64,000 bases of DNA from Cellulophaga tyrosinoxydans (GTDB taxonomy: Bacteria > Bacteroidota > Bacteroidia > Flavobacteriales > Flavobacteriaceae), in the NCBI RefSeq assembly GCF_900176415.1, contig NZ_FWXO01000001.1:1112053-1176052 (forward strand), read 5' to 3'. Below are positions 45,822 through 54,272 of this stretch, one piece after another. Position 1 is the stretch's first letter. Each line of letters opens with the position of its first letter. The position numbers and the translations under genes are program-made. The notes beneath the pieces are model-generated. The model did not search any database and was not told the DNA's origin. It worked only from the letters and a program-made list of their open reading frames with translations.

Positions 45822-46745
45822 ATGAAAACAAAACTACTATTCGGACTTATATTTTTAGGAGTATTAGCATCTTCTTGTTATACAGAGGTAATCATAGAAG
45901 ATGATTACATTATTGAGGAACCTGCATTTAATGTTAACCAAGTACTTGGTTCAAGTGAACTTTGGTATGTAGATATTAATGCCACAAAAGGAAATGGAGA
46001 AGTGCCCTTTTTGCAACGAGCATTTACAGTATCATTTCGTCAGGGAACAATGTTCGCAAATAATAATATTGCAGGTATTGGTAAAAACGGTAACGGTTTT
46101 GGTGTGGATGTTGGTGCTTATAATGGCATAAGCGGTATTGTGGAGATTAACCATGATATTGATGGGTTTTGGCAATTGGAAGTTTTCGTATTAAATAATA
46201 GAACAATTGAACTTTATGATCGTAGATCCAATACTTCATATTACCTAAAAGGGTTTCAGCGTAATAATTTTGATTATGACATGCTTTTCTATGAAAATAT
46301 TCAATATTTTTTACAAGAATACGATGTTTGGGAAAAAATTTATACAAGTCAAGCTGGTGCGTTAAATGACTTTGATGATGAAAACTTTTTGCAATTTCTT
46401 TCTGGAACGAATGGGGATTATTTTAGATCGTCAATAGATAGTCCAGGAACGGGAATAAATAATGTTCAATGGGATTTTGAAGGAGACTATCAGGTATATG
46501 ATGTTGCTAATGATGCTACACTCAAAACCATTACCTTAAGTTATGATTTTTTAGGCAATGATTATTTTGAGTTATATGTAATAAATGATAGCACAATAGA
46601 ATTGTATCATCCAAATAGTGGTACTACGTACGAATTTAAAGGAAGAGGTTATATACAGTATTTAAAATCTGAAAATACTGCAACATCTAAAAAGAGAGTA
46701 AAAGTTAAAAATCCAGTAATGAATGTTACTAGACAAAAGAAATAA
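45822..46745 (+). CDS. Lipoprotein with two lipocalin-like repeats
   Basis: 307 residues. The lipoprotein signal (LLFGLIFLGVLASSC) is followed by Cys-Tyr-Thr-Glu. Two similar modules can be seen, the first around 40-145 ending NRTIELYDRRSNTSYYLKGF, the second around 195-290 ending NDSTIELYHPNSGTTYEFKG. The repeat and the beta-strand-rich composition suggest lipocalin-like barrels. Flavobacterial homologues are sometimes mis-annotated as nicotinic acid mononucleotide adenylyltransferase. Transcription appears to depend on sigma-54 (see 45774). Function is unknown. Confidence 0.78.
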   Translation: MKTKLLFGLIFLGVLASSCYTEVIIEDDYIIEEPAFNVNQVLGSSELWYVDINATKGNGEVPFLQRAFTVSFRQGTMFANNNIAGIGKNGNGFGVDVGAYNGISGIVEINHDIDGFWQLEVFVLNNRTIELYDRRSNTSYYLKGFQRNNFDYDMLFYENIQYFLQEYDVWEKIYTSQAGALNDFDDENFLQFLSGTNGDYFRSSIDSPGTGINNVQWDFEGDYQVYDVANDATLKTITLSYDFLGNDYFELYVINDSTIELYHPNSGTTYEFKGRGYIQYLKSENTATSKKRVKVKNPVMNVTRQKK

Positions 46746-46774
46746 TTAAAAATAGTTTTAGTTGGTTGGTTGTT

Positions 46775-46814
46775 AAAACCGCTGTACTTGTAAAAAGGTA
46801 TAGCGGTTTTTTTT
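46775..46814 (+). terminator. Intrinsic terminator after lipoprotein gene
   Basis: Stem of 9 perfect pairs (AAAACCGCT) extended by about 4 more with one G-U pair, followed by eight T. It lies 30 bp after the stop at 46745. Confidence 0.85.
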
Positions 46815-46915
46815 AGTAGGAAAAACAAATAATGAAATTTCAATAAAAATAGTAAGTGGATAATGTGAAAACCGTTATAATAGAGCTAGATGTGAATGGT
46901 CTTAATGAAAAGTAG

Positions 46916-46923
46916 TACTTTTG
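46916..46923 (+). promoter_or_regulatory. TAnnTTTG -7 element upstream of third SulP gene
   Basis: TACTTTTG is an exact match to the Bacteroidota -7 consensus, 19 bp before the GTG start at 46942. No -33 TTG is visible. The leader would be only about 10 nt. Confidence 0.45.
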
Positions 46924-46941
46924 CGCCCTTAATTTAGTGAT

Positions 46942-48522
46942 GTGAAAAAGTACCTTAATTTATTCGATTTTAAACAAAAAGTAGATTACAAGACGGAAAT
47001 CCTTTCTGGATTAACAGTAGCTTTAGCTTTAGTTCCAGAAGCAATTGCCTTTGCTTTAATACCAGGATTTTCTCCATTAACAGGATTGTATGCTGCTTTT
47101 GTTCTAGCTTTAATTACGTCAATATTTGGTGGTCGTCCAGGAATGATTTCTGGTGCAACTGGAGCTGTTGCAGTAATTTTTGTTGGTTTAATTTTAGAAT
47201 TAAAACGCACCTTTCCAGGCATTGAGCCAGAAACAATATTGAATTACGTTTTTGCCACCGTAATTATTGCTGGCGTTTTACAAATTTTAGCTGGTGTTTT
47301 GCGTTTAGGAAAATTTATAAGACTAGTGCCACATCCAGTTATGTTTGGTTTTGTAAACGGATTAGCGATAATTATTTTTATGGCACAGTTTCCTAACTTT
47401 TATGCCAAAGGAACCGAAGATTTATTATCAGGTACTGCGCTGTACACTATGTTAGGACTTACCTTATTGACCATGATAATTATTTGGGGTTTACCTAAAT
47501 TAACTAAAGCTATACCCTCTTCATTAGTGGCTATTTTGGTGGTTTCTGCTATAGTAATTGGTTTTGGAATAGACACACTAACGGTTGCGGATACAATGAA
47601 AGAAGGTCAAACCATAAATGGTGGATTTCCACCAATTTCTATACCACAGATACCGTTTACGCTAGAAACTTTTAAAATTATTTTCCCTTTTGCAGCCATA
47701 GTTGCTGGTGTAGGTTTAATAGAAAGTTTATTAACCTTAAATATTATTGATGAAATTACCGATACACGCGGTAGTGGAAATAAAGAATGTGTAGCTCAAG
47801 GAACTGCCAATATACTTTCAGGGTTTTTATCTGGAATGGGTGGTTGTGCAATGATTGGGCAGAGTTTAATTAATACCTCTTCAGGAGCTAGAGCGCGTTT
47901 ATCAGGGATTACTGCGGCGGTTATGTTATTGGTATTTATCATGTTTGGGTCTAGCTTAATAGAGCAATTACCAATGGCTGCATTAGTAGGCTTAATGTTT
48001 ATGGTGGCCATCGGAACATTTGAATGGGCTAGTTTTAAAACGTTCAGAAAAATGCCTAATTCTGATGTGATTGTGATGGTTTTGGTAACTTTAATAACGG
48101 CAATAACTCATAATCTCGCGGTGGCTGTTTTATTAGGAGTTATTATATCTGCATTAGCCTATTCATGGGAAAATGCAAAACGTATTCGTGCCCGTAAAAG
48201 TGTGGATGAAAATGGAGTAAAAACCTATGAAATCTACGGTCCTTTATTTTTTGGATCTACAACAGCTTTTTCTGAAAAGTTTGATGTACCAAACGACCCA
48301 GATGAAGTAATCATAGATTTTAAGGAAAGTAGAGTTGCGGATATGTCTGGAATTGAAGCCTTAAATAAACTTACAGAGCGTTATAAGAAAGTAGGTAAAA
48401 AGGTGCATTTAAAACACTTAAGTAAAGACTGTATTAAACTATTAGGGAATGCCGCTGATATCATAGATGTAAATGTTTTAGAAGACCCAACTTATAAAGT
48501 CGTTGCGGATAAGGTGAAGTAA
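46942..48522 (+). CDS. SulP-family permease (third in window)
   Basis: 526 residues, starting at a GTG because an overlapping ATG at 46940 is followed at once by a stop. The N-terminal segments (EILSGLTVALALVPEAIAFA, LIPGFSPLTGLYAAFVLALI) are typical of SulP, then about ten helices, with a STAS domain at about 430-520 (DFKESRVADMSGIEALNKLT). Unlike the two at the start of the window, it has no carbonic anhydrase beside it, so its substrate is less clear; sulfate or bicarbonate. It is monocistronic, ended by a strong terminator. Confidence 0.92.
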   Translation: MKKYLNLFDFKQKVDYKTEILSGLTVALALVPEAIAFALIPGFSPLTGLYAAFVLALITSIFGGRPGMISGATGAVAVIFVGLILELKRTFPGIEPETILNYVFATVIIAGVLQILAGVLRLGKFIRLVPHPVMFGFVNGLAIIIFMAQFPNFYAKGTEDLLSGTALYTMLGLTLLTMIIIWGLPKLTKAIPSSLVAILVVSAIVIGFGIDTLTVADTMKEGQTINGGFPPISIPQIPFTLETFKIIFPFAAIVAGVGLIESLLTLNIIDEITDTRGSGNKECVAQGTANILSGFLSGMGGCAMIGQSLINTSSGARARLSGITAAVMLLVFIMFGSSLIEQLPMAALVGLMFMVAIGTFEWASFKTFRKMPNSDVIVMVLVTLITAITHNLAVAVLLGVIISALAYSWENAKRIRARKSVDENGVKTYEIYGPLFFGSTTAFSEKFDVPNDPDEVIIDFKESRVADMSGIEALNKLTERYKKVGKKVHLKHLSKDCIKLLGNAADIIDVNVLEDPTYKVVADKVK

Positions 48523-48538
48523 CTAAGCTTATAAATAG

Positions 48539-48576
48539 AAAAAAGGCGTTTACAAATTTATGTAAACGCCTTTTTT
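48539..48576. terminator. Bidirectional intrinsic terminator
   Basis: Sixteen-base-pair stem (AAAAAAGGCGTTTACA and complement), 6-nt loop, with T and A runs on both flanks. It separates the convergent SulP and cytochrome c genes. Confidence 0.9.
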
Positions 48577-48594
48577 ATCAAGTATTTTTAATAA

Positions 48595-49074
48595 TTATAG
48601 TGTTCTCAAGTACTCTGCAATGGCACGAGTATCTTCATCAGATAAATTGTTGTTGAGCATTATCGCGTTATTATACTCTTTAAGCAAGGCCTTAGCAATT
48701 GGATCTTCCTTGATCATTTCCGTAGGGTTCGCAAGCATGTTCATTACCCAAGCTGGGTTTCTTCTTTCATAAACTCCTGATAATGCAGGGCCAATCATTC
48801 GTTGGTCTGCCATGTGGCAAGCTGTACAAACAGTATTGTATTTTGCTTCACCAGCTGCTGCTAACTCTTTATTTATTTCGGCAGGGAATTTAATATTTTT
48901 ATAAGGACCTATACCTTCATTATCCATATCTACTGGAACTCCTTCTGAAACTTCTTCAGATTTTTTTTCAGTTTTGGTGCGATTCATTTCAAAACCATCT
49001 TTCTTTTCTTCTTTTTTTTCACCACAACTTACAAATAGAGCGGTAGCAACTAAAAGGCCAAATATTTTTTTCAT
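48595..49074 (-). CDS. Class I cytochrome c lipoprotein
   Basis: 159 residues. The lipobox gives Cys17 (LLVATALFVSCGEK), followed by a Lys/Glu-rich linker. A single heme-binding motif, Cys83-Thr-Ala-Cys86-His87 (CTACHMADQ), begins the cytochrome domain (about 70-159). The probable distal Met is in the IMLNNN loop near residue 140. It is a small monoheme c-type protein tethered to a membrane on the periplasmic side, carrying electrons to or from an unidentified partner. Its gene is monocistronic. Confidence 0.93.
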   Translation of the reverse strand: MKKIFGLLVATALFVSCGEKKEEKKDGFEMNRTKTEKKSEEVSEGVPVDMDNEGIGPYKNIKFPAEINKELAAAGEAKYNTVCTACHMADQRMIGPALSGVYERRNPAWVMNMLANPTEMIKEDPIAKALLKEYNNAIMLNNNLSDEDTRAIAEYLRTL

Positions 49075-49117
49075 TCTGTTTATGTTTTTAAAATACTAAG
49101 ATAACTAATCTACATAT

Positions 49118-50080
49118 TTAAAATAGTTCCTTCAGAAAATTAATTGTTCTTTTTTCTGTGTAAGTAGAATTATTTTCTCCGTAAAACCCAACATGGCCGC
49201 CATATTTTGGAATTTCTAAATGTAGATATGGATTGTTTTCTGCCTCCTTAATGGGATAACACTCTTGACCTAAGAACGAGTCGTTTTTACTATTAATGAT
49301 TAAAGCAGGAATTTTAATATTAGGTAAAAATTGTAAGCAACTAGATTTGGTGTAATAATCTATTGCATCAATAAAACCATGTGCTTTACTGGTGTAAATA
49401 TCATCAAAATCTTTCAAGGTTTTAATTTTATTGATGTCCTTATCGGCTATTTCATCAGAAAATATAGTTTGTTTTATGCGTAGCTTTTCTACTAAATGTT
49501 TTTTAAATCTGGCTGCATATAAAACATTTTTAGGTTTTAAAAGTTGCTTTAAAGAGCTGTGCAAATCGCATGGAACAGATACAGCAATTGCTCCTTTTAT
49601 TTCTTTAGGAATTTCATTTCGCTCGCCAAGAAATTTTAAAAGAAGATTGCCACCTAAACTAAAACCATGAAGATAAATTTCAGCATAGTTACTGGAGTTT
49701 ACTATATGATGAACTACAGCTTCTAAATCTTCTGTCGCACCCGAGTGATAAGATCTAAATAGGGCATTAGTTTCACCGCTACAACCTCTAAAATTAACAG
49801 CGCAAACATCATAACCATTCGCATTTAAAAGTTTGGCAGCTCCAGTAATATAAGGTCTTTGCGCATTTCCTTCTAAACCATGAAGCACAATTACTACCTT
49901 TTTAGATTTTTTAATGGAATAACTCCAATCTAAGTCAAGAAAATCGCCATCAGGCAATGTAATTCTATCTCTTTTTTGTTCTAACCCATTAACTTTTCTT
50001 ATTACCCCAGAGTAAATAGTTGAGAAATGTCCGTTTTTGAACAAAAAAGGCGGTTCGTAAGCAGATGAAATTAAAGGCAT
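49118..50080 (-). CDS. YheT-like alpha/beta-hydrolase
   Basis: 320 residues. The sequence LDWSYSIKKSKKVVIVLHGL, the oxyanion region HGLEGNAQRPYI, the nucleophile motif HGFSLGGNLLLKF and a terminal His (PKYGGHVGFYGE) give the full alpha/beta-hydrolase triad of the YheT/ABHD1-3 group. The domain is cytoplasmic and the substrate unknown (an esterase or acyltransferase role is suspected in the family). It lies 6 bp downstream of a nitronate monooxygenase gene and is cotranscribed with it. Confidence 0.92.
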   Translation of the reverse strand: MPLISSAYEPPFLFKNGHFSTIYSGVIRKVNGLEQKRDRITLPDGDFLDLDWSYSIKKSKKVVIVLHGLEGNAQRPYITGAAKLLNANGYDVCAVNFRGCSGETNALFRSYHSGATEDLEAVVHHIVNSSNYAEIYLHGFSLGGNLLLKFLGERNEIPKEIKGAIAVSVPCDLHSSLKQLLKPKNVLYAARFKKHLVEKLRIKQTIFSDEIADKDINKIKTLKDFDDIYTSKAHGFIDAIDYYTKSSCLQFLPNIKIPALIINSKNDSFLGQECYPIKEAENNPYLHLEIPKYGGHVGFYGENNSTYTEKRTINFLKELF

Positions 50081-50086
50081 ATGTCT

Positions 50087-51061
50087 TTATTTCGGGAAAA
50101 CTTTTAATAGTTCTAATTGTTCTTGAATAGCAGATTTGAATTCTGTTTTTAGGTTAGCTACTAATTCTGAAACAGATTCTACATCATCGATCATAGCTAC
50201 ACCTTGTCCAGCAGACCATATGGTTTTCCATGCTTTAGCCTCAGTATTTAGTTCTTTACCAAAATCAATTTTCACATCTTTCTTTAAGTCTTCTTCGGTG
50301 ATACCAGCAGCTTTTAAACTAGCCCCTAAGAAGTTGGCATGTACACCAGAAATTGAAGCTGTGTATACAACATCACTAGCACCTGCATCAATAATCATTT
50401 GGCGATATTCATCCGTTGCCTTGCTTTCTTTTGTATTTATAAATCGCGTTCCCATATAGGCTAAATCCGCACCCATTTGCATGGCTGATGCAATATCTCG
50501 ACCAGTACTTATACAGCCAGAAAGCAGAATAGTTTTATGGTAGAATTTTTTAATTTCAGCAACTAGTGTCATTGGATTTATGGTTCCTGCATGTCCACCT
50601 GCTCCGGCAGCCACAAGAATTAATCCGTCTACACCAGCTTCGGCAGCCTTTTCTGCATGCCGCTTTTTAATGATATCATGAAAAACAAGCCCGCCATAAC
50701 CATGTATAGCGTCAACAACCTTAGCAACAGCTCCCAAAGAAGTTATGATTAAAGGAACTTTATGTTTTATACAAAGTTTAAGATCTGCCTCTAATCTTGG
50801 ATTGGTATTATGAACAATTAGGTTTACACCAAAAGGAGCGGCTTTTTTACCCTTTTCCAATTCAAAGGTTTTTAAAGCTTCTTTAATTTCAATTAACCAT
50901 TCCTCAAAACCTTCACTTGTTCGCTGGTTTAATGCGGGAAAAGTACCTACAATTCCATTTTTACAACATTCAATTACCAATTGTGGTCCTGATATTAAAA
51001 ACATTGGAGCCGTAACAACGGGTAGAGCTAAATCATTTATAAATGGAGCTTTTTGATGCAT
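50087..51061 (-). CDS. Nitronate monooxygenase (2-nitropropane dioxygenase-like)
   Basis: 324 residues from the ATG at 51061; the longer reading frame to 51166 runs through AT-rich promoter sequence and is rejected. FMN-dependent TIM barrel, with APMFLISGPQLVIECCKNGI, GVNLIVHNTNPRLEADLKL, the FMN segments AAGAGGHAGTINP and LLSGCISTGRDIASAMQMGA, and ADLAYMGTRFINTKESKATD. It oxidises nitroalkanes/nitronates, though many members act on other substrates. It shares an operon with the YheT-like hydrolase. Confidence 0.92.
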   Translation of the reverse strand: MHQKAPFINDLALPVVTAPMFLISGPQLVIECCKNGIVGTFPALNQRTSEGFEEWLIEIKEALKTFELEKGKKAAPFGVNLIVHNTNPRLEADLKLCIKHKVPLIITSLGAVAKVVDAIHGYGGLVFHDIIKKRHAEKAAEAGVDGLILVAAGAGGHAGTINPMTLVAEIKKFYHKTILLSGCISTGRDIASAMQMGADLAYMGTRFINTKESKATDEYRQMIIDAGASDVVYTASISGVHANFLGASLKAAGITEEDLKKDVKIDFGKELNTEAKAWKTIWSAGQGVAMIDDVESVSELVANLKTEFKSAIQEQLELLKVFPK

Positions 51062-51135
51062 ATGTTTTGTTTTAAAACTATAAAAATAGGGAATAAATTT
51101 TAGGTGTTTTGCACCTCGATTTATCAAAACTATGG

Positions 51136-51143
51136 TATTTTTG
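51136..51143 (+). promoter_or_regulatory. TAnnTTTG -7 element upstream of thioesterase
   Basis: TATTTTTG is an exact match to the -7 consensus. A TTTG lies upstream at 51108-51111 with a 24-nt spacer, slightly long. The thioesterase start is at 51178. Confidence 0.4.
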
Positions 51144-51177
51144 TGATTATTATGCACGCATAACAAAAAAAATAAAA

Positions 51178-51654
51178 ATGTATTTAAAAGAATTTGAAAT
51201 TCGTTGGAGTGATGTTGATGCTAACCGCCATTTAGCAAATTCGGCTTACCTTAATTTTATGAGTCATACCAGAATGGCTTATTTAATGGAATTAGGGTTT
51301 ACCCATAAAACTATGGCTGAGCATGAAATTGGACCTGTGGTATTTTATGAACACATTTATTATTTCAAAGAGGCTTTTCCTGGTCATCCAGTAAAGGTTT
51401 CTATGGAAGTGGTTGGCATGAGTGAAGACGGTAAGTTTTTTGAATTTCATCATAATTTCTACGATTACAAAGGGAGGAATTTTGCGCATTGTGAAATGAT
51501 GGGCGCTTGGATAGATTTAAAATCTAGAAGCTTAACAGGACTTACTGATGATTTTTTAGCAGCTTTTAACAAAGCCGAAAAACCAGAAAATTTTAGGGTT
51601 TTAACGAAAGAAGATACACGCAGATTTACAAAAATACCTAAGGATTTGGCTTAA
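51178..51654 (+). CDS. Acyl-CoA/ACP thioesterase (hotdog, 4HBT type)
   Basis: 158 residues from the ATG at 51178. A hotdog-fold thioesterase with the catalytic Asp motif in FEIRWSDVDANRHLANSAYL. Other features are EHIYYFKEAFPGHPVKVSME and GAWIDLKSRSLTGLTDD. It cleaves an acyl thioester in the cytoplasm; substrate length unknown. Its 3' end overlaps the convergent EamA gene by 17 bp. Confidence 0.92.
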   Translation: MYLKEFEIRWSDVDANRHLANSAYLNFMSHTRMAYLMELGFTHKTMAEHEIGPVVFYEHIYYFKEAFPGHPVKVSMEVVGMSEDGKFFEFHHNFYDYKGRNFAHCEMMGAWIDLKSRSLTGLTDDFLAAFNKAEKPENFRVLTKEDTRRFTKIPKDLA

Positions 51655-52531
51655 CACGTTTGCTAGCTAGGTAGACTCCAAATAGCACTAAAACCATGGC
51701 TACTACTTTTATACTAGTCAATGCATCTTTGCCAGTAAGTAGCGCGAACAATACGCCAACTAACGGTTGCAAATAAACAAATGCGCCAATGGTTGTGGCT
51801 TTTAATTGTGTTAAGGCAAAAGCATTTAATAAATAGGTGCCAAAAGTAGTACCGAGAATTACAAAAACTATAGCGCCTATAATATTTAATGGTAATACGG
51901 ACCACTGTATTTCTATAACTTCAGAAAATGTTATGGGTAAATTCACCAAAACTCCCACGGTGAAAAGCCACTTTAACAGCACAAAAGGATGGTATTTTTC
52001 TATAAGTTTCTTTACTAGAATAAGGTAAGAACCATAGAAAGTAGCATTAATAATAAACAGGAAATTACCTAGGGGAATATTGGGTGCGTCTGATCTAATC
52101 TCTGCTCCAAAAAGGATTAATGTTAAAGCCCCTACTAAACCTAAAAAAACACCAAATCCTTTTTGTAAAGTAATTTTTTCTTTAATAAATAAAGCAGATA
52201 ATATTACTACAATAATAGGGGTTATGGTAACTAAAACTGCACTATTGATAGGGGTTGAAAGTTGTAGGCCTTTAAAAAAAGCCAACATATTTATAACCAT
52301 TCCCATTACGCCACAAATAACAATTCTTCCCCAATCTTTAGTTTCTATTTTTTGTTTAGGAGCAAATGGAGCAATACACCAAAACAGAATAGCAGCGCCA
52401 AAAACTCTTAAGAAAATAAATCCAAATGGTTTTATATAAGTAGGCATTACCTCTTTGGCAATGGTATGGTTTAAACCATAAATAATAGTTGCTGTCAAGG
52501 CAGCTAATAGTGCTAATGTTCTATTGCTCAC
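51638..52531 (-). CDS. EamA-family (DMT) transporter
   Basis: 297 residues with ten membrane helices in two EamA repeats (about 5-140 and 150-290). Signatures are ALTATIIYGLNHTIAKEVM and GTTFGTYLLNAFALTQLKAT. It probably exports or imports a small metabolite; substrate unknown. It overlaps the downstream stop of the ArsC-like gene by 4 bp (ATGA-type) and the thioesterase 3' end by 17 bp. Confidence 0.92.
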   Translation of the reverse strand: MSNRTLALLAALTATIIYGLNHTIAKEVMPTYIKPFGFIFLRVFGAAILFWCIAPFAPKQKIETKDWGRIVICGVMGMVINMLAFFKGLQLSTPINSAVLVTITPIIVVILSALFIKEKITLQKGFGVFLGLVGALTLILFGAEIRSDAPNIPLGNFLFIINATFYGSYLILVKKLIEKYHPFVLLKWLFTVGVLVNLPITFSEVIEIQWSVLPLNIIGAIVFVILGTTFGTYLLNAFALTQLKATTIGAFVYLQPLVGVLFALLTGKDALTSIKVVAMVLVLFGVYLASKRVKPNP

Positions 52532-52881
52532 GAATGTATATATTCTTGTGCAGCCGAAACTACTTTTTTGCTGTTTCCTATAAATATATTATCACCAGAT
52601 AGTATAACAGGACGTTTTAGGAATGTATAATGCTCCAGTATTAAATTTTTAAAATCATTTTCTGATAGCGATTTTTCATGTAACCCTTTTTCACGAAATA
52701 ATCGGGCTCTTTTGCTAAACAATGCTTCGTAACTCCCGGCCAAATTATACATTTCGGTTAATTGCGCTTCAGTTATAGCATCAGTCTTGATATCTTGAAG
52801 TTGATAATTATCAAGCGGTTGCAATTGTTTTATAATTTTCTGACACGTATCGCAAGTACTTAAATGATATATTTTTTTCAT
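52528..52881 (-). CDS. ArsC/Spx-family thioredoxin-fold protein
   Basis: 117 residues from the ATG at 52881; an upstream in-frame ATG at 52941 is not conserved-looking. The N-terminus KKIYHLSTCDTCQKIIKQL has the CxxC motif of ArsC/Spx proteins. The C-terminal part (LKRPVILSGDNIFIGNSKKV) matches the ArsC fold with the RP segment. It may be an arsenate reductase or, equally likely, a YffB/Spx-like oxidoreductase, because no ars gene is nearby. Cotranscribed with EamA. Confidence 0.88.
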   Translation of the reverse strand: MKKIYHLSTCDTCQKIIKQLQPLDNYQLQDIKTDAITEAQLTEMYNLAGSYEALFSKRARLFREKGLHEKSLSENDFKNLILEHYTFLKRPVILSGDNIFIGNSKKVVSAAQEYIHS

Positions 52882-52997
52882 TTTAAGAGTTTTATAAATA
52901 GTTTTCTTAAAGATGTAATTTTGTGTTAATCCTTGGTGCAAAGAAACCTATTTCTTTGGAAATGTTCTATTTTTAAGACCTTATAAAACAGATCAAA

Positions 52998-53459
52998 TTG
53001 AAAAAGCTATTTAATATCACATTACAGAACAGGAAAACCCTATACAAAATTCTTAAGGACACGCCAAGAACTCAACTATTACATATTCCAGATGGTTTTC
53101 GTAATAACATTTGGTGGAATATTGCCCATGTGGTGGTAACGCAACAAATTTTGGTGTACAAACTTAGCGGATTGCCTATGCGTTTTTCTGACGATTTGGT
53201 TGAAAAATTTAAAAAAGGAACTGTACCTGACGGCACGGCAACCGATGAAGAAATAGAACAAATTGCAGGATTTTTGTTTTCTACCATAGAATGGATGGAA
53301 GAAGACTTTGATAACGGAGTTTTTAAAACCTATAATGAATATACCACGAGTGTAAAAGTTACTTTAACAAACGTCGAAGACGCTATTGCTTTTAATGTTT
53401 ACCATGAAGGATTACACTTAGGTTCCATATTAGCACTTTTAAAATTGCAAATCTCTTAG
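52998..53459 (+). CDS. DinB-family protein
   Basis: 153 residues, starting at TTG (52998), which gives MKKLFNITLQNRKTLYKILK, a normal DinB N-terminus; no ATG is available. It is a four-helix bundle with the DinB metal triad His44 (WWNIAHVVVTQQ), His136 and His140 (YHEGLHLGSILALLK). The family includes thiol transferases (bacillithiol/mycothiol S-transferases); in Flavobacteria the cofactor and role are unclear. Monocistronic, convergent with the DUF3298-type gene 9 bp away. Confidence 0.9.
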   Translation: MKKLFNITLQNRKTLYKILKDTPRTQLLHIPDGFRNNIWWNIAHVVVTQQILVYKLSGLPMRFSDDLVEKFKKGTVPDGTATDEEIEQIAGFLFSTIEWMEEDFDNGVFKTYNEYTTSVKVTLTNVEDAIAFNVYHEGLHLGSILALLKLQIS

Positions 53460-53468
53460 TTTAAATGT

Positions 53469-54209
53469 TTACTTTATCTCTACCGCTAAATAATTTCTTA
53501 TTTCAGCATATGGTAGCGTAATAGACATGGGTCCGTCTGCGTACGAAGCAACTTCGTATTGATTATAAATTAGTTGTAAACCATTTTTTGTGAATCCAAT
53601 ATTATTGGGAAGATAAAACTCATCATTCTCGAACATTAGCCCAGTACTGTTTATGGTTCCGTTTTGTGGTATATCTTCTTGTATTTTAAATTTTAATTCC
53701 GCAAAATGTTTAAAACCTTCCGGGTCATTAAAAAGCTCCCAGTTTTCTAATGCGATATTCTTTTTCTTGTCAAAATTTAAAAGGCGCGTAACACTATATC
53801 CATGCGCTCCGCCAGTAAAAATGTACGTTTCTAATTTAATAGAAAGCACATCTACATTTTCATAAAGCACACTACCTTTAATATCTGCTTCCCACCCAAG
53901 TGTTTCATCAGGATACATTTTTTTTAGTTCTAGATAACCATTTTTAAAAGAAGAGATAGCTTCCTCAATTGAAGAAACCTTTATTTCATCGTCATAAATA
54001 AGTTGATTGATGACTTCTTTTTTTAAAGCAGAATTTACAACTTTGGCTAATTCGTTTCCATCATTAAATTCGAAAATATCAACAATTACCTTTGGACAAT
54101 CAGCACACTTTTCACTTTTAAAACTCAAAGGTTTGTATGATAATTCGTCCTTTTTCTTGCAACCAAAAGCAAGGAGTATAACAATTAAAATGGCTAACTT
54201 TATATTCAT
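53469..54209 (-). CDS. DUF3298/DUF4163-type lipoprotein
   Basis: 246 residues from the ATG at 54209. The lipoprotein signal (MNIKLAILIVILLAFGC) is followed by KKKDE. The remainder carries the DUF4163-like N-terminal part (GNELAKVVNSALKKEVINQL) and the DUF3298 core (LETYIFTGGAHGYSVTRLLN; FYLPNNIGFTKNGLQLIYNQ, then YEVASYADGPMSITLPYAEI). Such proteins are envelope proteins of unknown function, with the GGAHG turn conserved. The reading frame extends upstream to 54407 but overlaps the divergent metB gene, so I reject that start. Confidence 0.88.
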   Translation of the reverse strand: MNIKLAILIVILLAFGCKKKDELSYKPLSFKSEKCADCPKVIVDIFEFNDGNELAKVVNSALKKEVINQLIYDDEIKVSSIEEAISSFKNGYLELKKMYPDETLGWEADIKGSVLYENVDVLSIKLETYIFTGGAHGYSVTRLLNFDKKKNIALENWELFNDPEGFKHFAELKFKIQEDIPQNGTINSTGLMFENDEFYLPNNIGFTKNGLQLIYNQYEVASYADGPMSITLPYAEIRNYLAVEIK

Positions 54210-54272
54210 ATTAATTAAGCTGATTATTCTAGCACAAATATAATGGTAGATTTTTAAGCTGAAGCTTTTAAA

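Noticed and set aside
52528-52881. Confident naming of the ArsC-like gene as arsenate reductase
   Set aside because: No ars operon genes nearby, and the Spx/YffB-like relatives share the same motif, so only the family name is given.
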